Made by a program: the position numbers and the translations under genes
Source: Diplosphaera chodatii
Lineage: Eukaryota > Chlorophyta > Trebouxiophyceae > Prasiolales > Stichococcaceae
DNA: 64,000 bases
Direction: 5' to 3'
Assembly: GCA_032358165.1 (NCBI GenBank)
Contig: JAALGY010000015.1
Span: forward strand, 1,674,001-1,738,000
The notes under the pieces: model-generated
What the model saw: only the letters and a program-made list of their open reading frames with translations
Told to the model about the DNA's origin: nothing
Databases searched by the model: none
Shown here: positions 20,801 to 32,300 of the stretch, in pieces
Position numbering within the stretch: the stretch's first letter is position 1
Layout: each line of letters opens with the position of its first letter

Positions 20801-23352
20801 GTTGAGTTTTTGGGTCTGAGCATGCAGAGCTGCTGATGGGCATGCGCTCAGGTGTTCACAGGATGCAGTTGCACTTGTTCAGAGTGCCTTGAAACCCCGG
20901 CATGATGCAAGCTGCCCAAGGTGTCGTCCCCATGCTCAGGACGGCCTGCAGGGGGGACTGGAACGAACCTGTCTGCAGCACGAGGCCTGGACATGGGACC
21001 TGGTCCGCGTCCTGTTCGAGGCCCTTGCAGGGGAGAAGGATGCAGACGAGCAGGAAGCAGGTCAGTGTACACTCAAGGATGCGTGCGTCCACATGATGCA
21101 AGTGCTGTGACATCTGAGACCCGTGTGCAATCTGGAGAGCCTTGGCTCAACGGGTATCATAGCTGCACACGCACAGGCAGAGGCACTGTGGAGCTCGAGG
21201 AGGATGTCGGGGACCCTGCGGCACGCTCCAGCTTGGCTGCCTTCCAGCGGCGTGCTGGCCTCAGCCACTGGCTTCAGGTGCGCTGATATGAGGTTTGGTC
21301 CCTGTCACGCCATGGCCTGCTATGGACTTCGTTGGCGCTTCCAAGACATGCAGCTGTTCCCAGCATGTTGGGTCATCAGGCTACCATGTGCCCAAACCAC
21401 TCAGCGTCACCCTACCTAGCTGCATCATCATGCAAGTGCAGGACATGGCCAAGTGGGATGTGGAGCAGCAGCTGCAAAGCAGCTCTACAGGGTGTGCTGC
21501 TGTCATGTCAACGCTCAGCGGGCACCAACTAGCACAGGCAACAGCACTGGCAGCTGCCTCTGGCGATGTCCGCCTGGCAACGCTTCTGGCCCAGGTGGAG
21601 TGGGCTTGTTTTTCTGTGCATGTGGCTCAGCAAGTTTGGCTGGTATCCAAAGCATTGAGGAAAGATAACAATTTATGCTGGCAACGATTGCAAACTTTCT
21701 GGTGCAGGCTGGCAAGCGCAAGACCGGCAGTCTGGACCTTGAAGCACAGCTGCAGGTGTGGGAGGACGCTGCCATGATGCCGCACATCGATCCTGTGCGG
21801 CTTCACATGTACGAGGTGCTGGGCGGTCAGCTGCAGAATGTACTGCCATCACTGCAGCTGCCATGGCGCCTCGCTTTTGGAATGCACTTGTGGTGAGTGC
21901 GTCGATGGTGGATCCACCGCCTTGCCGAGCTCAGCCGTCTGCTGCATGCTGCACCAGTAAGCGCGTGCACGGCCTGTTACACAGCCACTTACGTTGGGCA
22001 GGCCTGCATCAAGCTCCAAGCACCACTGACGTGCTGCAGGTACGGCCAGGGTGGCAGCACGCCCATCCGTGCAGCCCTCAACAGGTTCTCCGGGGCGGTG
22101 CGCCGTGCGGCCGCACCTGCTCCGGCGCCCCTGCACACAGAACGCCATGGCGGAGCTGGCGGCACAGATGCTGCAGCAGATGTGAACCTCCAGCTGTTGC
22201 GCCTGTATGCTGGGCGCACCACACCAGACAGCGAGGCGGACCTCGCAGCATTGCTGAATCCTGCTGGGTACTCGCGAGAGCCACTGGATGCCCGCCTGGC
22301 ATGGATGCTGCACAGCGTGCTGCGCGCCATCGGCGTGCTGCCCCCCGCCGCTGACCAGAGGCTTCAGGTGTAGTGGACAGGATCACATTGTAGTGTGCTC
22401 CTCATGACTGCACATCAGTGGTGGCAGCATGAGCAGCAACAACTGAATGCTATTGGGTGACTGCAGGTGAGCATGGTGGCGTCGGCAGCAATTGCGCAGC
22501 TGGAGGCAGTGGGCGGCCTTGACGAATGGGCGGTGTACGTTGCGCTGCACCTGCCAGACGCCTTTCAGCGTGCACGCACAGTGGAGCAGCTGCTGGCACG
22601 CCACGCGCCGGAATGGGCTGCGGACGCCGGCAAGCGCAAATTTCTGCTGCAGCGGCTGCAAATACCTGCAGCGAGCCTGTCGGTGGCTCTGGCGCTGTGG
22701 GCCCAGGTGGGCGTCGGCCGACCCGTCGGAGCTGCGCTCTGTGGAGCTCAACGGGGTGTACATGCTTGCAGGTTCCTCAGTGCAACTTCTCAGCTCTATG
22801 CGTGATTCATCACAACATGCACTTTCCCATGACAGTTGCATCTTGCCATGTTTATAGGCCCGTGGGAGTACGGCCGAGCAACTAGTCAGCCTGGCGCTGG
22901 CTGGGCCAGCATCCCTGGCACATGCGCGTGTGGTTGCTGCAGCCGCAGTGGTGCCACAGCTCCTACTGGCCTCACGGCTGGGCGACCTGCGGGCGCTACT
23001 TGCGCACCTGCGGGCAGGCGATCCCCGCACAGCCGGTCCGCTGGCACCATATGCAGCGCACCTGCGCCTCTTGGATGCAACTGACGGTGGCCCAGACAGC
23101 GAGGTCAATGCTGCAGCTGAGCAGCTGGGAGCGGTGCTGCGGGGTCTTGCGGCCCAGGAGCGCAGCAGTGATACAAAAGCAGCGCTGGCGGTTATCACTG
23201 CTGGCTTTGCTGCAGCCAGCAAGCATGTCGGCATGGACAGCAGCAGTGCGACATCAGTGGCATGGCAGACGTTGCCACTCAAGCAGGCGGATGTTGTAGA
23301 GGAGATGCAGCTGGCATCAGCAGCGCTCGCAGAGATTGTTGCAACTGCCTGA
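14832..23352 (+). CDS. NUP98: Nuclear pore precursor NUP98-NUP96
   Basis: One gene encodes the FG-repeat nucleoporin Nup98 followed by the scaffold nucleoporin Nup96, expected to be split by autoproteolysis. ATG at 14832 opens MAFSFGSG, then many exons to about 17450 encode dozens of GLFG/PAFG-type FG repeats (for example [14 protein letters not shown] and [18 protein letters not shown]). A GLEBS motif binding Rae1/Gle2 lies inside the repeats ([20 protein letters not shown], about 16040-16100). The autoproteolytic domain runs about 18440-19390, with [17 protein letters not shown] and the cleavage motif HFSRYGL. The Nup96 part includes [20 protein letters not shown] (about 19770-19830), [35 protein letters not shown] and [12 protein letters not shown]. 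The stop is TGA at 23350-23352. A probable GC-AG donor follows FGQ at 15018. Identity is firm. Individual exon borders, especially at 17500-18440 and 20830-21420, are not. Confidence 0.92.
19342..19350 (+). other. Nup98 autoproteolytic cleavage site (H-F-S)
   Basis: The codons CAT TTC AGC encode His-Phe-Ser in HFSRYGL. In the family, the bond between Phe and Ser is cut by the domain itself, with the His and Ser as key residues. Both are kept here, so separate Nup98 and Nup96 proteins are expected. Confidence 0.85.
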
Positions 23353-23920
23353 TGCAGACAGTCCCAGCACAGTGCAGGCTTTGCACCAGCTAGGGCCTCT
23401 GCTTGCTTGTCATCTTGACAAATCGCCGCGCTTGCCGGCAGCTGTTGAGGACATGTAGATGCCATCACATTCTTGGTGCTGTATGTTGTGTGCGCCTGCG
23501 AGCGCGACCTTGTTGGCGGGCATTGCCTGCTAAGACACGGAGTAAAACTTGCCGACCACCCAATGTGCTTGTCTTTCTGACAGCTCTCGGTGAGAAGTGC
23601 CGAGCGTTGGACATTGCTGCTGCCCTGGAATGAGTGGGCACCCCTCCCCAACGCCCTGCTGCCTTGGCTGTGGCAGCTACTTCCTTGTCTCAGCCCCACC
23701 CTGGAGCAGCCGTGTCACGCATCAGCCACCTTCACCACTGCTGGCACTGCATGCATCAGGGCAATTGCTGAGCTCATCACTTCTCCTGAATTGTGTGACT
23801 GTCGCGTAGAAGGAACTTTGGAGGCATCCTGCCAGTGGCAACACATCAAGTCCAGGGAAAGCAGTGTCGGGGCCCCTCGACGCCACACCCTGGCTTGCGC
23901 ACCGTTGGCATAGAGCTGAC
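23353..23920. other. Intergenic region between NUP98-96 and prohibitin
   Basis: About 570 bp. It holds the 3' UTR of the nucleoporin and the promoter of prohibitin-2. I see no repeat, conserved ORF or RNA gene in it. Confidence 0.4.
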
Positions 23921-24793
23921 ATGGACAACATGCGCAAAGCAGCCGGCCGCATGCCCTCTGGCAATGCGGTGGGCGGCCTGGCGAGGGTGTTGTTGCTGGG
24001 GGGTGCAGCTGTGTGGGGTGCCTCAAACAGCCTGTTCAACGTGGAGGGTGGCCACCGCGCCATCGTCTTCAACAGGCTTTCTGGCATCAAAGACACGGTT
24101 TACGAGGAAGGAACCCACATCATGATCCCCTGGTTCGAGCGGCCCATCATCTACGACGTGCGGGCACGGCCCAATGTAATTCAAAGCACTTCTGGTTCGC
24201 GCGACCTTCAGATGGTGAACATTGGTCTGCGTGTGCTGACGCGTCCAGTCCCCAGCCGGCTGCCAGAGATCTACCGGACACTGGGCACAGACTATGGGGA
24301 GCGCGTGCTGCCATCCATCATCCAGGAAACACTCAAGAGTGTGATTGCCCAGTACAATGCCAGCCAGTTGCTCACGATGCGTGAGGTTGTCAGTCGCGAC
24401 ATCAGGAGGATTCTGACGCAGAGAGCGCATTTCTTCAACATTGTGCTGGACGACGTGTCGATTACAAACCTCACCTTCAGCCGGGACTACACCGCGGCTG
24501 TCGAGTCGAAGCAGGTCGCTCAGCAAGATGCTGAGCGCGCAAAGTTTGTGGTGGATAAAGCGGAGCAGGACAAGCAGAGCGCCGTCATCCGTGCCAAGGG
24601 AGAGGCACAAAGTGCCAAGTTGATTGGCGAGGCCATCCAAAGCAACCCAGCCTTTTTGACGCTGCGGAAGATTGAGGCAGCACGCGACATCGCCAGCACA
24701 ATCGCAGCGTCTCAGAACAGGGTCTTCCTTAACTCTGACAGCCTGCTCCTGAATCTGGCGGAGATGGACGTGTCGGGTGGAATGAAGAAGTAG
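23921..24793 (+). CDS. PHB2: Prohibitin-2 (mitochondrial inner membrane, SPFH family), intronless
   Basis: Prohibitin-2 forms ring complexes with prohibitin-1 in the mitochondrial inner membrane, acting as a scaffold and holdase. The 290-residue protein starts at ATG 23921 (MDNMRKAAGR), close to the usual family length. A hydrophobic N-terminal segment (LARVLLLGGAAVWGA) is the membrane anchor. The SPFH domain follows: VEGGHRAIVFNRLSGIKDTV, EEGTHIMIPWFERPIIYDVR, LRVLTRPVPSRLPEIYRTLG, RVLPSIIQETLKSVIAQYNA and the coiled-coil part with AEQDKQSAVIRAKGEAQSA. It ends in EMDVSGGMKK and TAG (24791-24793). The single exon is unusual beside its intron-rich neighbour. PHB2 rather than PHB1 is favoured by the N-terminal anchor and the IPWFERPIIYDVR block. 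Confidence 0.96.
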   Translation: MDNMRKAAGRMPSGNAVGGLARVLLLGGAAVWGASNSLFNVEGGHRAIVFNRLSGIKDTVYEEGTHIMIPWFERPIIYDVRARPNVIQSTSGSRDLQMVNIGLRVLTRPVPSRLPEIYRTLGTDYGERVLPSIIQETLKSVIAQYNASQLLTMREVVSRDIRRILTQRAHFFNIVLDDVSITNLTFSRDYTAAVESKQVAQQDAERAKFVVDKAEQDKQSAVIRAKGEAQSAKLIGEAIQSNPAFLTLRKIEAARDIASTIAASQNRVFLNSDSLLLNLAEMDVSGGMKK

Positions 24794-25216
24794 GAGGATG
24801 CGAGCGGACAGCATACACCGCTTCTGCCTGCGGCGTCTGTCTGCAGGATCAGCGGGTTGTTGATGTTGCCAGCGATAGCTCAGCAACTGTGAGGCTGTCT
24901 TTACACCATGCAAATGGTGACACCGCAAGCAAATGCATCGTGCTCTCAGTGTTGTGCAGCCTGCTGCAACGTTGCCACTGACTGGCCTAAGCAGCAAGTA
25001 TTCTGCGTGCAAGTCACAGTCGGCATGCCGGCCGGCAGTTCACCTGACCCCTTGAAACGTCAAACACACAGACCGAGAGAATGCAAATGTCATTACCACC
25101 ACAGCCACCGCCGAACACCGAGATTGACTAACGTTGATCACCATGCTTGTGGTGGGCCGTCTGAGCCTAGCAATCGGTTCTGCCCAAACACTCAGAGCAG
25201 AAGAAAGATTACATGT
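24794..25216. other. Boundary between gene-rich arm and retroelement island
   Basis: 3' flank of prohibitin-2. No conserved ORF. The last 15 bases before the first retroposon (TTACATGTATGCCCT, 25202-25216) recur in inverted form at about 28426-28440, next to a SINE copy. The two sites may descend from one sequence later split by insertions. Confidence 0.45.
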
Positions 25217-25780
25217 ATGCCCTGTTTGTTTGTTTGTTTGTTTGTTTTTTACAAAGGGCGTCCAGACCAGAACCAAGCTCAAGAACAAGGCTCTGCGGCA
25301 CAATGCGGCTTCTCACGTGTGAACGTGAGGGCGGCTGAGTATGTCATCAAAACGTCATGTTCGAAATATGTCGATGGAGGACACTGAAACCACAAGGGAA
25401 TGCAGGGCCCATGAGACCAGCGAAAGGCAATAGTCCCGATGAGGAAGGCTACCTAATGGTCGTACAAGTGCGGGGACCTAGCGGCGGTGGCAGCAATGCC
25501 ACGCACTCGCGGCGAAGTCGCACCGCTGCGGGTCTATCACTCTAGAAATGTCAAAACGTCTGACTGTCCACGTGCCACGGCACCCGCGGGTAAACCCAGA
25601 AAACCCCGCGCAGACATGCAGGGACCGGTTGCGTACAAGTACGCCGAGCTCTGGGCCCGCTGGGACCGGATACGCCGCGAGGCGCCCTGCATGCTGGTGA
25701 AAGCAACCAAACCCAAAGGGAGTGAGGGCCGGCGCTAGCAAACAACAGAGGGCTGGCGGCTGACGCCGCAAGCTGTATGC
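25217..25780 (-). mobile_element. Family C retroposon, subtype C1 (3' tail at left)
   Basis: On the minus strand the element ends ...CCCTTTGTAAAAAACAAACAAAC, a retroposon-like 3' tail. It matches the copy at 44714-45261 almost base for base. Only the first 230 bp or so from the tail are shared with subtype C2 (54012-54716). The right edge is set where the two C1 copies diverge, at about 25778. No reverse transcriptase, so it is non-autonomous. Confidence 0.65.
25487..25738 (+). CDS. Small ORF inside C1 retroposon, unknown function
   Basis: An 83-codon open frame, antisense to the retroposon. It opens at GTG or at the ATG at 25496 (MPRTRGEVAPLRVYHSRN) and contains VAYKYAELWARWDRIRREAP. The second C1 copy keeps the same frame open and longer (44984-45346). 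I do not recognise the protein. The copies are so similar that an open frame is weak evidence of coding. Confidence 0.2.
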   Translation: MAAMPRTRGEVAPLRVYHSRNVKTSDCPRATAPAGKPRKPRADMQGPVAYKYAELWARWDRIRREAPCMLVKATKPKGSEGRR

Positions 25781-25833
25781 CCTGTGCATGTCGCCTCCGC
25801 TGAGGCCCTTGCATGAGCCATGAGGCTTTGCCA

Positions 25834-25920
25834 GGATAGCGGTAAGGGAAGTGCAAATAGCGATGGAAAAGGACCTTTGACCGGAAGGCTGTTTGTGCAT
25901 TGCGTTTTTCAACGACATAT
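25834..25920 (-). mobile_element. SINE fragment (3' part)
   Basis: Matches the last 85 bases or so of the 224-bp SINE at 55253-55476 in reverse orientation (GATAGCGGTAAGGGAAGTGC on plus). It ends abruptly at the (TTGACA)n tail of the next LINE-A copy, so it is truncated. Confidence 0.8.
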
Positions 25921-26057
25921 ATTGACATTGACATTGATTACATACTGGTGGTGGGCCATTTTGGCCTAGCCACAGGCTCTGGCGGAATAACCCAGAGCAA
26001 CATGCACAACGAGTCGTGTCCGAAACCGTTCACTCCCCGCTGACAGGATGGTTCCAC

Positions 26058-28262
26058 TCAAGCCCGGTTGGATGTACACCCCTCCAACTCTGCACAATGA
26101 TCATGACAAACCCGCAAAAAGGCTGCCAGTTGCCCGGCATCCTGCTGCATAAAGTCCGCCACTGAGGTGATGTCGCTGTCCTGAAACAGCTCAGAATGCT
26201 GCACCCTCTGATCTACTAGAGCTGGACAACCCCAGACCATGTGCGCCTCATCATCCACCACGCCGCAGCTACACCGCTGACACAGCCGCTCTGCCCGCGG
26301 CAGACGCTGCCACCTCCCTGTTTCCACCCCCAGCATGTGACTGCCCATCCGAAACTGTGCTAACCGCCGACGACCGGTCTTGGAGGCGACTGCCTGCAAG
26401 TAGCCGGCCAGCTGGTAGTTGTCACCGTTCACAGGGCAGGGCCCCTGACTCCCAGCCACTCACGCACTTTGCGCAAGTCGCTGCCATTCACAGCATCGAA
26501 TGTGCGGCGCTGCAGGTGTGCACTGACAACCGAAGTGTCAATGCGCTGCGGCACGCCGTCAACGATGGGTGACATGAAGTGCAGGAACGAGCACACCTGG
26601 GCAGCCCAGCATGCTGAGCTGGTCTTGCTGTGCCCCGGCCGGGTGGCCAGAGCACAGTTCTCCAGGAATGCCTGCTTGGTGAGGCGTGTGTCCGGCATCG
26701 CGACCAGCCGATTCCAGAACCGGCAGATGGCCAGCGTTGCCGTGTGTGCCACCGGGAATCGCCCAAGCTCCCCCAACACCGCCACGTTGGGAGTGCCTGT
26801 GCGCACACCAAGAACAGACCGAAGAAACTTCCGATGGACAAGCTCACAAGTGTCCATGCCACTACCGCACAGCGCCCCAGGACCCCATGTTTCGACACCA
26901 TAAAGCATAACAGGACGTACTAGTGCATCGAACAAGTGCAGCTGCAGTGCTGGGTCATGCAAGCTTAGGTCATGGCAACGATGCTGCAATGCAAGTGCGG
27001 CGCGCTGGGCGGAGGCCGCTCTGCCGATGCTAGCGGCAGCAAAAGAACTACGACTGGAGATGTCAACCCCCAAATATGTGAACGAGTCCAGCACTTCGAT
27101 GGGAGCATGCATGTAGGAATGGATAGCGGTAAGGGAAGTGCAAATAGCGATGGAAAAGGACCTTTGACCGGAAGGCTGTTTGTGTATTGCGTTTTTCAAC
27201 GACTTATATACACAAACCATGGAGGGCAGATTGCCGAAGCAACCACTTGCATAGGGTGGGGTGGGTTGGTCCCACACGGAACTAGACCCGAAACTTCCGC
27301 CACCGCCAGGGATCGAACCCGGTCCCTGAACGGTGTCCAATGAATGGATAGCGGTAAGGGAAGTGCAAATAGCGATGGAAACGGACCTTTGACCGGAAGT
27401 GAGAACCAGTGGTGCCGCAGCCTGGGCTGCGTACACCACGACCTTAGTCTTCTTCACGTTGACGGTGAGGCGCCAGCGTTTGCAGTACGACTCCAGCAGG
27501 TCGAGCTGCGCCTGCAGGCCGCGTACGGATGTGGACACCAGGTCCAGATCATCTGCATAGAAGAGGGCAGGTGCCTGCACACCACACAGGGTGGGCAGGT
27601 CCAGGTCCGTGCCGGCGGCCTCCAGCTCCGCTTGGAAATCGTCAATGTAAATTCCAAAAAGGGTTGGAGATAGTGGACATCCCTGCTTAACCCCCAGAGT
27701 GCTCTGAAATGTGTCGGACATTCCCCCCTCAAACTGCAGTGCCATGGGCACATCAGCATACAGTGCCTGCACGCCCCTCAGAAACTCCCGATGCACCCCA
27801 ATCCGCTGCAGCTTCTCCCAAAGCAAATCACGAGGTACAGTGTCGTATGCTTTCTTGAAATCGACAAAGCAAGAGTACAGAGGCTGCTTATCTGCCTTGG
27901 CCTTCTCGATGAGGGTGCGAACGACGAAGGTTTGATCGGTGGTGCGGTGGTCCTTGCGGAAGCCCGCCTGTCCGCGCGCGCGCAGCTGGTGCTGCTCGGT
28001 CCACCTCATAAGCTTTTCGTTAAGCATGCAAGCATACAGCTTTGCCAATAAAGAGCCAACAGCAATGCCACGGTAATTACCCGGATCGGATGTGTCGGCC
28101 CCCTTGTGGATCGGCGTGATGCCGCACAGAGCCCAGCCCCTTGGCAACGCTGCCACCCTTTGACAAGCGTTAAAAACAGATGCAAGACAAGGTGCAAGCT
28201 GCGCCGCTGCAACAGATAAAGCATCCAATTTGAGCAGGCCCACCGTTGCTTTGCCTCCGCGC
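26058..28262 (-). pseudogene. LINE-A ORF2 remnant (reverse transcriptase)
   Basis: Encodes the retrotransposon reverse transcriptase (GITPIHKG, FVDFKKAYDTVPRDLLW, GVKQGCPLSPTLF, FYADDLDL) and the zinc-knuckle end (CQRCSCGVVDDEAHMVWGC). It is broken by the SINE dimer at 27122-27399. It is also broken by a 4-base insertion near 26437, where other copies read ttcacagggcccctg and this one reads ttcacagggcagggcccctg; this shifts the C-terminal part into another frame. The endonuclease and ORF1 are missing. Not functional. Confidence 0.85.
27122..27399 (-). mobile_element. SINE, head-to-tail dimer (one full, one partial unit)
   Basis: One full unit (27122 to about 27345) plus a 5'-truncated second unit. 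It is inserted in LINE-A between CATGTAGG and TGAGAACC, which are contiguous in the other copies. Confidence 0.85.
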
Positions 28263-28274
28263 AGGGCTCCTATA

Positions 28275-28425
28275 GCTCCTATATACACAAACCATGGAGG
28301 GCAGATTGCCGAAGCAACCACTTGCATAGGGTGGGGTGGGTTGGTCCCACACGGAACTAGACCCGAAACTTCCGCCACCGCCAGGGATCGAACCCGGTCC
28401 CTGAACGGTGTCCAATGAATGGATA
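28275..28425 (-). mobile_element. SINE fragment (5' part with B box)
   Basis: Holds the 5' region of the SINE, including GGGATCGAACC on plus (B box GGTTCGATCCC on minus). It is joined directly to the truncated LINE-A copy 1. Confidence 0.8.
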
Positions 28426-28705
28426 GGGCATACATGTAAGCTTCCTTTCTTCCTTTCTGACAAAGCCTTATGGTGTTTGTGTGTTTGTGTGTTTGTTTGT
28501 TTGTTCACAAAGGGCAGACCAGAACCAAGCTCAAGAACAAGGCTCTGTTTGTTTGCTTGTTTGTTTGTTTTTCACAAAGGGCGTCCAGACCAGAACCAAG
28601 CTCAAGAACAAGGCTCTGCGGCACAATGGGTGAAGGCGACGGCGTGTGCTGGCACGTGAGGTGCGAGGGTGTAGGTGAAGGTAAATGGCGGTGGGAGTCG
28701 AAGAT
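28426..28705 (-). mobile_element. Two LINE-B/C tail fragments plus one minisatellite unit
   Basis: Two tandem copies of the tail (T/G-rich run, then ACAAAGGGC..CAGACCAGAACCAAGC) at about 28480-28545 and 28546-28627. A stretch of the 93-bp minisatellite follows at about 28628-28705. The order tail then minisatellite is the same as in the insertion at 36166-36328. Confidence 0.65.
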
Positions 28706-29198
28706 GGCATTGACATTGATTACATACTGGTGGTGGGCCATTTTGGCCTAGCCACAGGCTCTGGCGGAATAACCCAGAGCAACATGCACAACGAGTCGTG
28801 TCCGAAACCGTTCACTCCCCGCTGACAGAATGGGTCCACTCAATCCCGGTTGGATGTACACCCCTCCAACTCTGCACAATGATCATGACAAACCCGCAAA
28901 AAGGCTGCCAGTTGCCCGGCATCCTGCTGCATAAAGTCCGCCACTGAGGTGATGTCGCTGTCCTGAAACAGCTCAGAATGCTGCACCCTCTGGTCTACTA
29001 GAGCTGGACACCCCCAGACCATGTGCGCCTCATCATCCACCACGCCGCAGCTACACCGCTGACACAGCCGCTCTGCCCGCGGCAGGCGCTGCCACCTCCC
29101 TGTCTCCACCCCCAGCATGTGACTGCCCATTCGAAACTGTGCTAACCGCCGACGACCGGTCTTGGAGGCGACTGCCTGCAAGTAGCCGGCCAGCTGGA
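28706..29198 (-). mobile_element. LINE-A fragment, 3' end only
   Basis: About 490 bp of LINE-A 3' sequence with tail. It encodes only the zinc-knuckle C-terminus of ORF2 and breaks off at CCGGCCAGCTG. A second LINE-A tail follows immediately. Confidence 0.85.
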
Positions 29199-29352
29199 TG
29201 GGACCGAAGGTTGACATTGACATTGACATTGATTACATACTGGTGGTGGGCCATTTTGGCCTAGCCACAGGCTCTGGCGGAAAAACCCAGAGCAACATGC
29301 ACAACGAGTCGTGTACGAAACCGTTCACTCCCCGCTGACAGAATGGTTCCAC

Positions 29353-32300
29353 TCAATCCCGGTTGGATGCACACCCCTCCAACTCTGCACATTGATCATG
29401 ACAACCCCGCAAAAAGGCTGCCAGTTGCCCGGCATCCTGCTGCATAAAGTCCGCCACTGATGTGATGTTGCTGTCCTCAAACAGCTCCGAATGCTGCACC
29501 CTCTGATCTACTAGGGCTGGACACCCCCAGACCATATGCGCCTCATCATCCACCACGCCGCAGTTACACCGCTGACACAGCCGCTCTGCCCGCGGCAGCC
29601 GCTGCCACCTCCCTGTTTCCACCCCCAGCATGTGACTGCCCATGCGAAACTGTGCTAACCGCCGACGACCGGTCTTGGAGGCGACTGCCTGCAAGTAGCC
29701 GGCCATCTGGTAGTTGTCACTGTTCACAGGGCCCCTGACTCCCAGCCACTCACGCACTTTGCGCAAGTCGCTGCCATTCACAGCATCGAAGGTGCGGCGC
29801 TGCAGGTGTGCAGTGACAACAGATGTGTCAATGCGCTGCGGCACGCCGTCAACGATGGGTGACATGAAGTGCAGGAACGAACACACCTGGGCAGCCCAGC
29901 ATGCTGAGCTGCTGGTGCTGCGCCCCGGCCGTGTGGCCAGAGCACAGTTCTCCAGGAATGCCTGCTTGGTGAGGCGGGTGTCCGGGATTGCGACCAGCCG
30001 GTTCCAGAACCGGCAGATGGCCAGCGTTGCCGTGTGCGCCACTGGGAACCGCCCAAGCTCCCCCAACACCGCCACGTTGGGAGTGCCTGTGCGCACGCCA
30101 AGAACAGACCGAAGGAACTTCCGATGGACAAGCTCACAAGTATCCATGCCAGTACCACATAACGCCCCAGGTCCCCATGTTTCGACACCATATAGCATAA
30201 CAGGACGTACTAGTGCATCAAACAAATGCAGCTGCAATGCTGGGTCATGCAGGCTCAGGTCGTGGCAACGATGCTGCAATGCAAGTGCGGCGCGCTGGGC
30301 GGAGGCCGCTCTGCCGATGCTAGCGGCAGCAAAAGAACTACGAGTAGAGATATCAACCCCCAGATAGGTAAACGAGTCCAGCACTTCGATGGGAGCATGC
30401 ATGTAGGTGAGAACCGGTGGTGCAGCAGCCTGGGCTGCATACACCACGACCTTTGTCTTCTTCACGTTGACGGTGAGGCGCCAGCGCTTGCAGTACGACT
30501 CCAGCAGGTCGAGCTGCGCCTGCAGGCCGCGTACGGACGTGGACACCAGGTCCAGGTCATCTGCATAGAAGAGGGCAGGTGCCTGCACACCACACAGGGT
30601 GGGCAGGTCCAGGTCCCCGCCGGCGGCCTCCAGTTCCGCTTGGAAATCGTCAATGTAGATCCCGAAAAGGGTTGGAGATAGTGGACATCCCTGCTTAACG
30701 CCCAAAGTGCTCTGGAATGTATCGGACATTCCCCCCTCAAACTGCAATGCCATTGGCACATCAGCATACAGTGCCTGAACCCCCCTCAGAAACTCCCCAT
30801 GCACCCCAATCCGCTGCAGCTTCTCCCAAAGCAAATCACGAGGTACAGTATCGTATGCCTTCTTGAAATCGACAAAGCAAGAGTACAGAGGCTGCTTATC
30901 TGCCTTGGCCTTCTCGATGAGGGTGCGAACGACGAAGGTTTGATCGGTGGTGCGGTGGTCCTTGCGGAAGCCCGCCTGTCCGCGTGCGCGCAGCTGGTGC
31001 TGCTCGGTCCACCTCATAAGCTTTTCGTTAAGCATGCAAGCATATAGTTTTGCCAGCAGAGACCCAACAGCAATGCCACGGTAATTACCCGGATCAGATG
31101 TGTCGCCCCCCTTATGAATTGGCGTGATGCCGCACAATGCCCAGCTCCTTGGCAACGCTGCAACTCGTTGACACGAGTTAAAAATACATGCAAGACAGGG
31201 TGCAAGCTGCGCCGCTGCAACAGATAAAGCATCCAATTTGAGCAATCCCACCGTCGCTTTGCCTCCGCGCAGGGCTCCTATAGCCTCTTGCACGGCGCCG
31301 GCTGTGAAGGGCGAGTTGAGCTCGCTCCCGTCGGCAAAAGGTGGCGCAGCCCCACTACCCGAGGTACCTGCAGTGCTTGATGGAAGTGTGGGGGCATCCA
31401 GTAGTTTACGGAAGGACTCGAGCATCACATCATCTGCTATGGGACAGGACCGCTTCTTAGCAGGTTTGAACTTCTGCCAGAACTTCTTGGAGTCGGTAGA
31501 GCGAGCCATTTCAGTGAGAGAAAGAGCCTGACTGCGGGTCCACTGGCGCTGTGTGCGGCGTAGCAGGTGCTGGTACTGCTGGCGCAGTGCGCGAGCAGCA
31601 GCTGACTGCGGGTCGCGACGCGCGGCTTGCCGCGCTGCGCGGCGCCCGCGGGCCAGTTCAGCGTCCCACCAGCGGGGCACAGCGTTGCGGTCACGCCCCC
31701 GCCCCTTGGCGGCCGGCGCTGTTGCAGCCACCTCAGCCTGCGTGGTCTCGATAAACTGGTCGAACTGCAAGCCCACAGCATGCATGTCATCAGGTACCTG
31801 GGCGGCGTCAGCTGCCGTTGCGATGTCGACCAGTTGGGCTGCTGCATCAAGCTGCTGCAGGCGCTGCTGCCACACTCCCAGCTGCGCTGCGCTGAGGCGC
31901 AGGGGCTGCTGGGTTGTGGGCTGCTGCGGTTGCTGCTGCTGATGGCGGCGGCGCTGGCGACGTGGGAGCGGCTGCTGGGCGGCGGTGGTCCTCTTGATGA
32001 GCAAGTGCAGGGCTGCGTGGTCCGACTCGGGAGCAGGGAGTACTGTTAGGGATTGAATCAGCGGGAATGCATCAGCACTTGCAAGCACATAGTCGATCAG
32101 GCTGCTGCCCACCTGACTGTGGCTGACAAAAGTGACTTGTCCCCCCTCATCTCCTGGGACACGACCGTTAGCAATCCTGAGGGATGTCTCAACACACATG
32201 TCAAGCAGAGCCCTGCCCCACTTGTTGGGCCGCTCCCTGCTGTCGCGGCTGTGCCGCTGTGACTGCACAGGAGGGGCAGTGGAGGGCAGGAACTCTTCTG

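Larger units (their letters stand above)
25921..28274 (-). mobile_element. LINE-A copy 1, 5' truncated, carrying a SINE insertion
   Basis: The 3' end on the minus strand is the (TGTCAA)n tail plus a 3' UTR shared by all LINE-A copies. It covers the reverse transcriptase and C-terminal parts of ORF2. It stops 5' at GGGCTCCTATAG, where a SINE fragment begins. Confidence 0.85.

Noticed and set aside
28546..28590. (TTTG)n runs as possible telomeric or simple-sequence expansion
   Set aside because: They always precede ACAAAGGGCGTCC and are bounded by target duplications, so they are reversed 3' tails of retroposons.
29212..29240. (TTGACA)n as a microsatellite locus or CRISPR-like repeat
   Set aside because: It is found only at the 3' end of LINE-A copies, followed by the same 3' UTR. 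No spacers or repeat array are present, and this is a eukaryotic genome.
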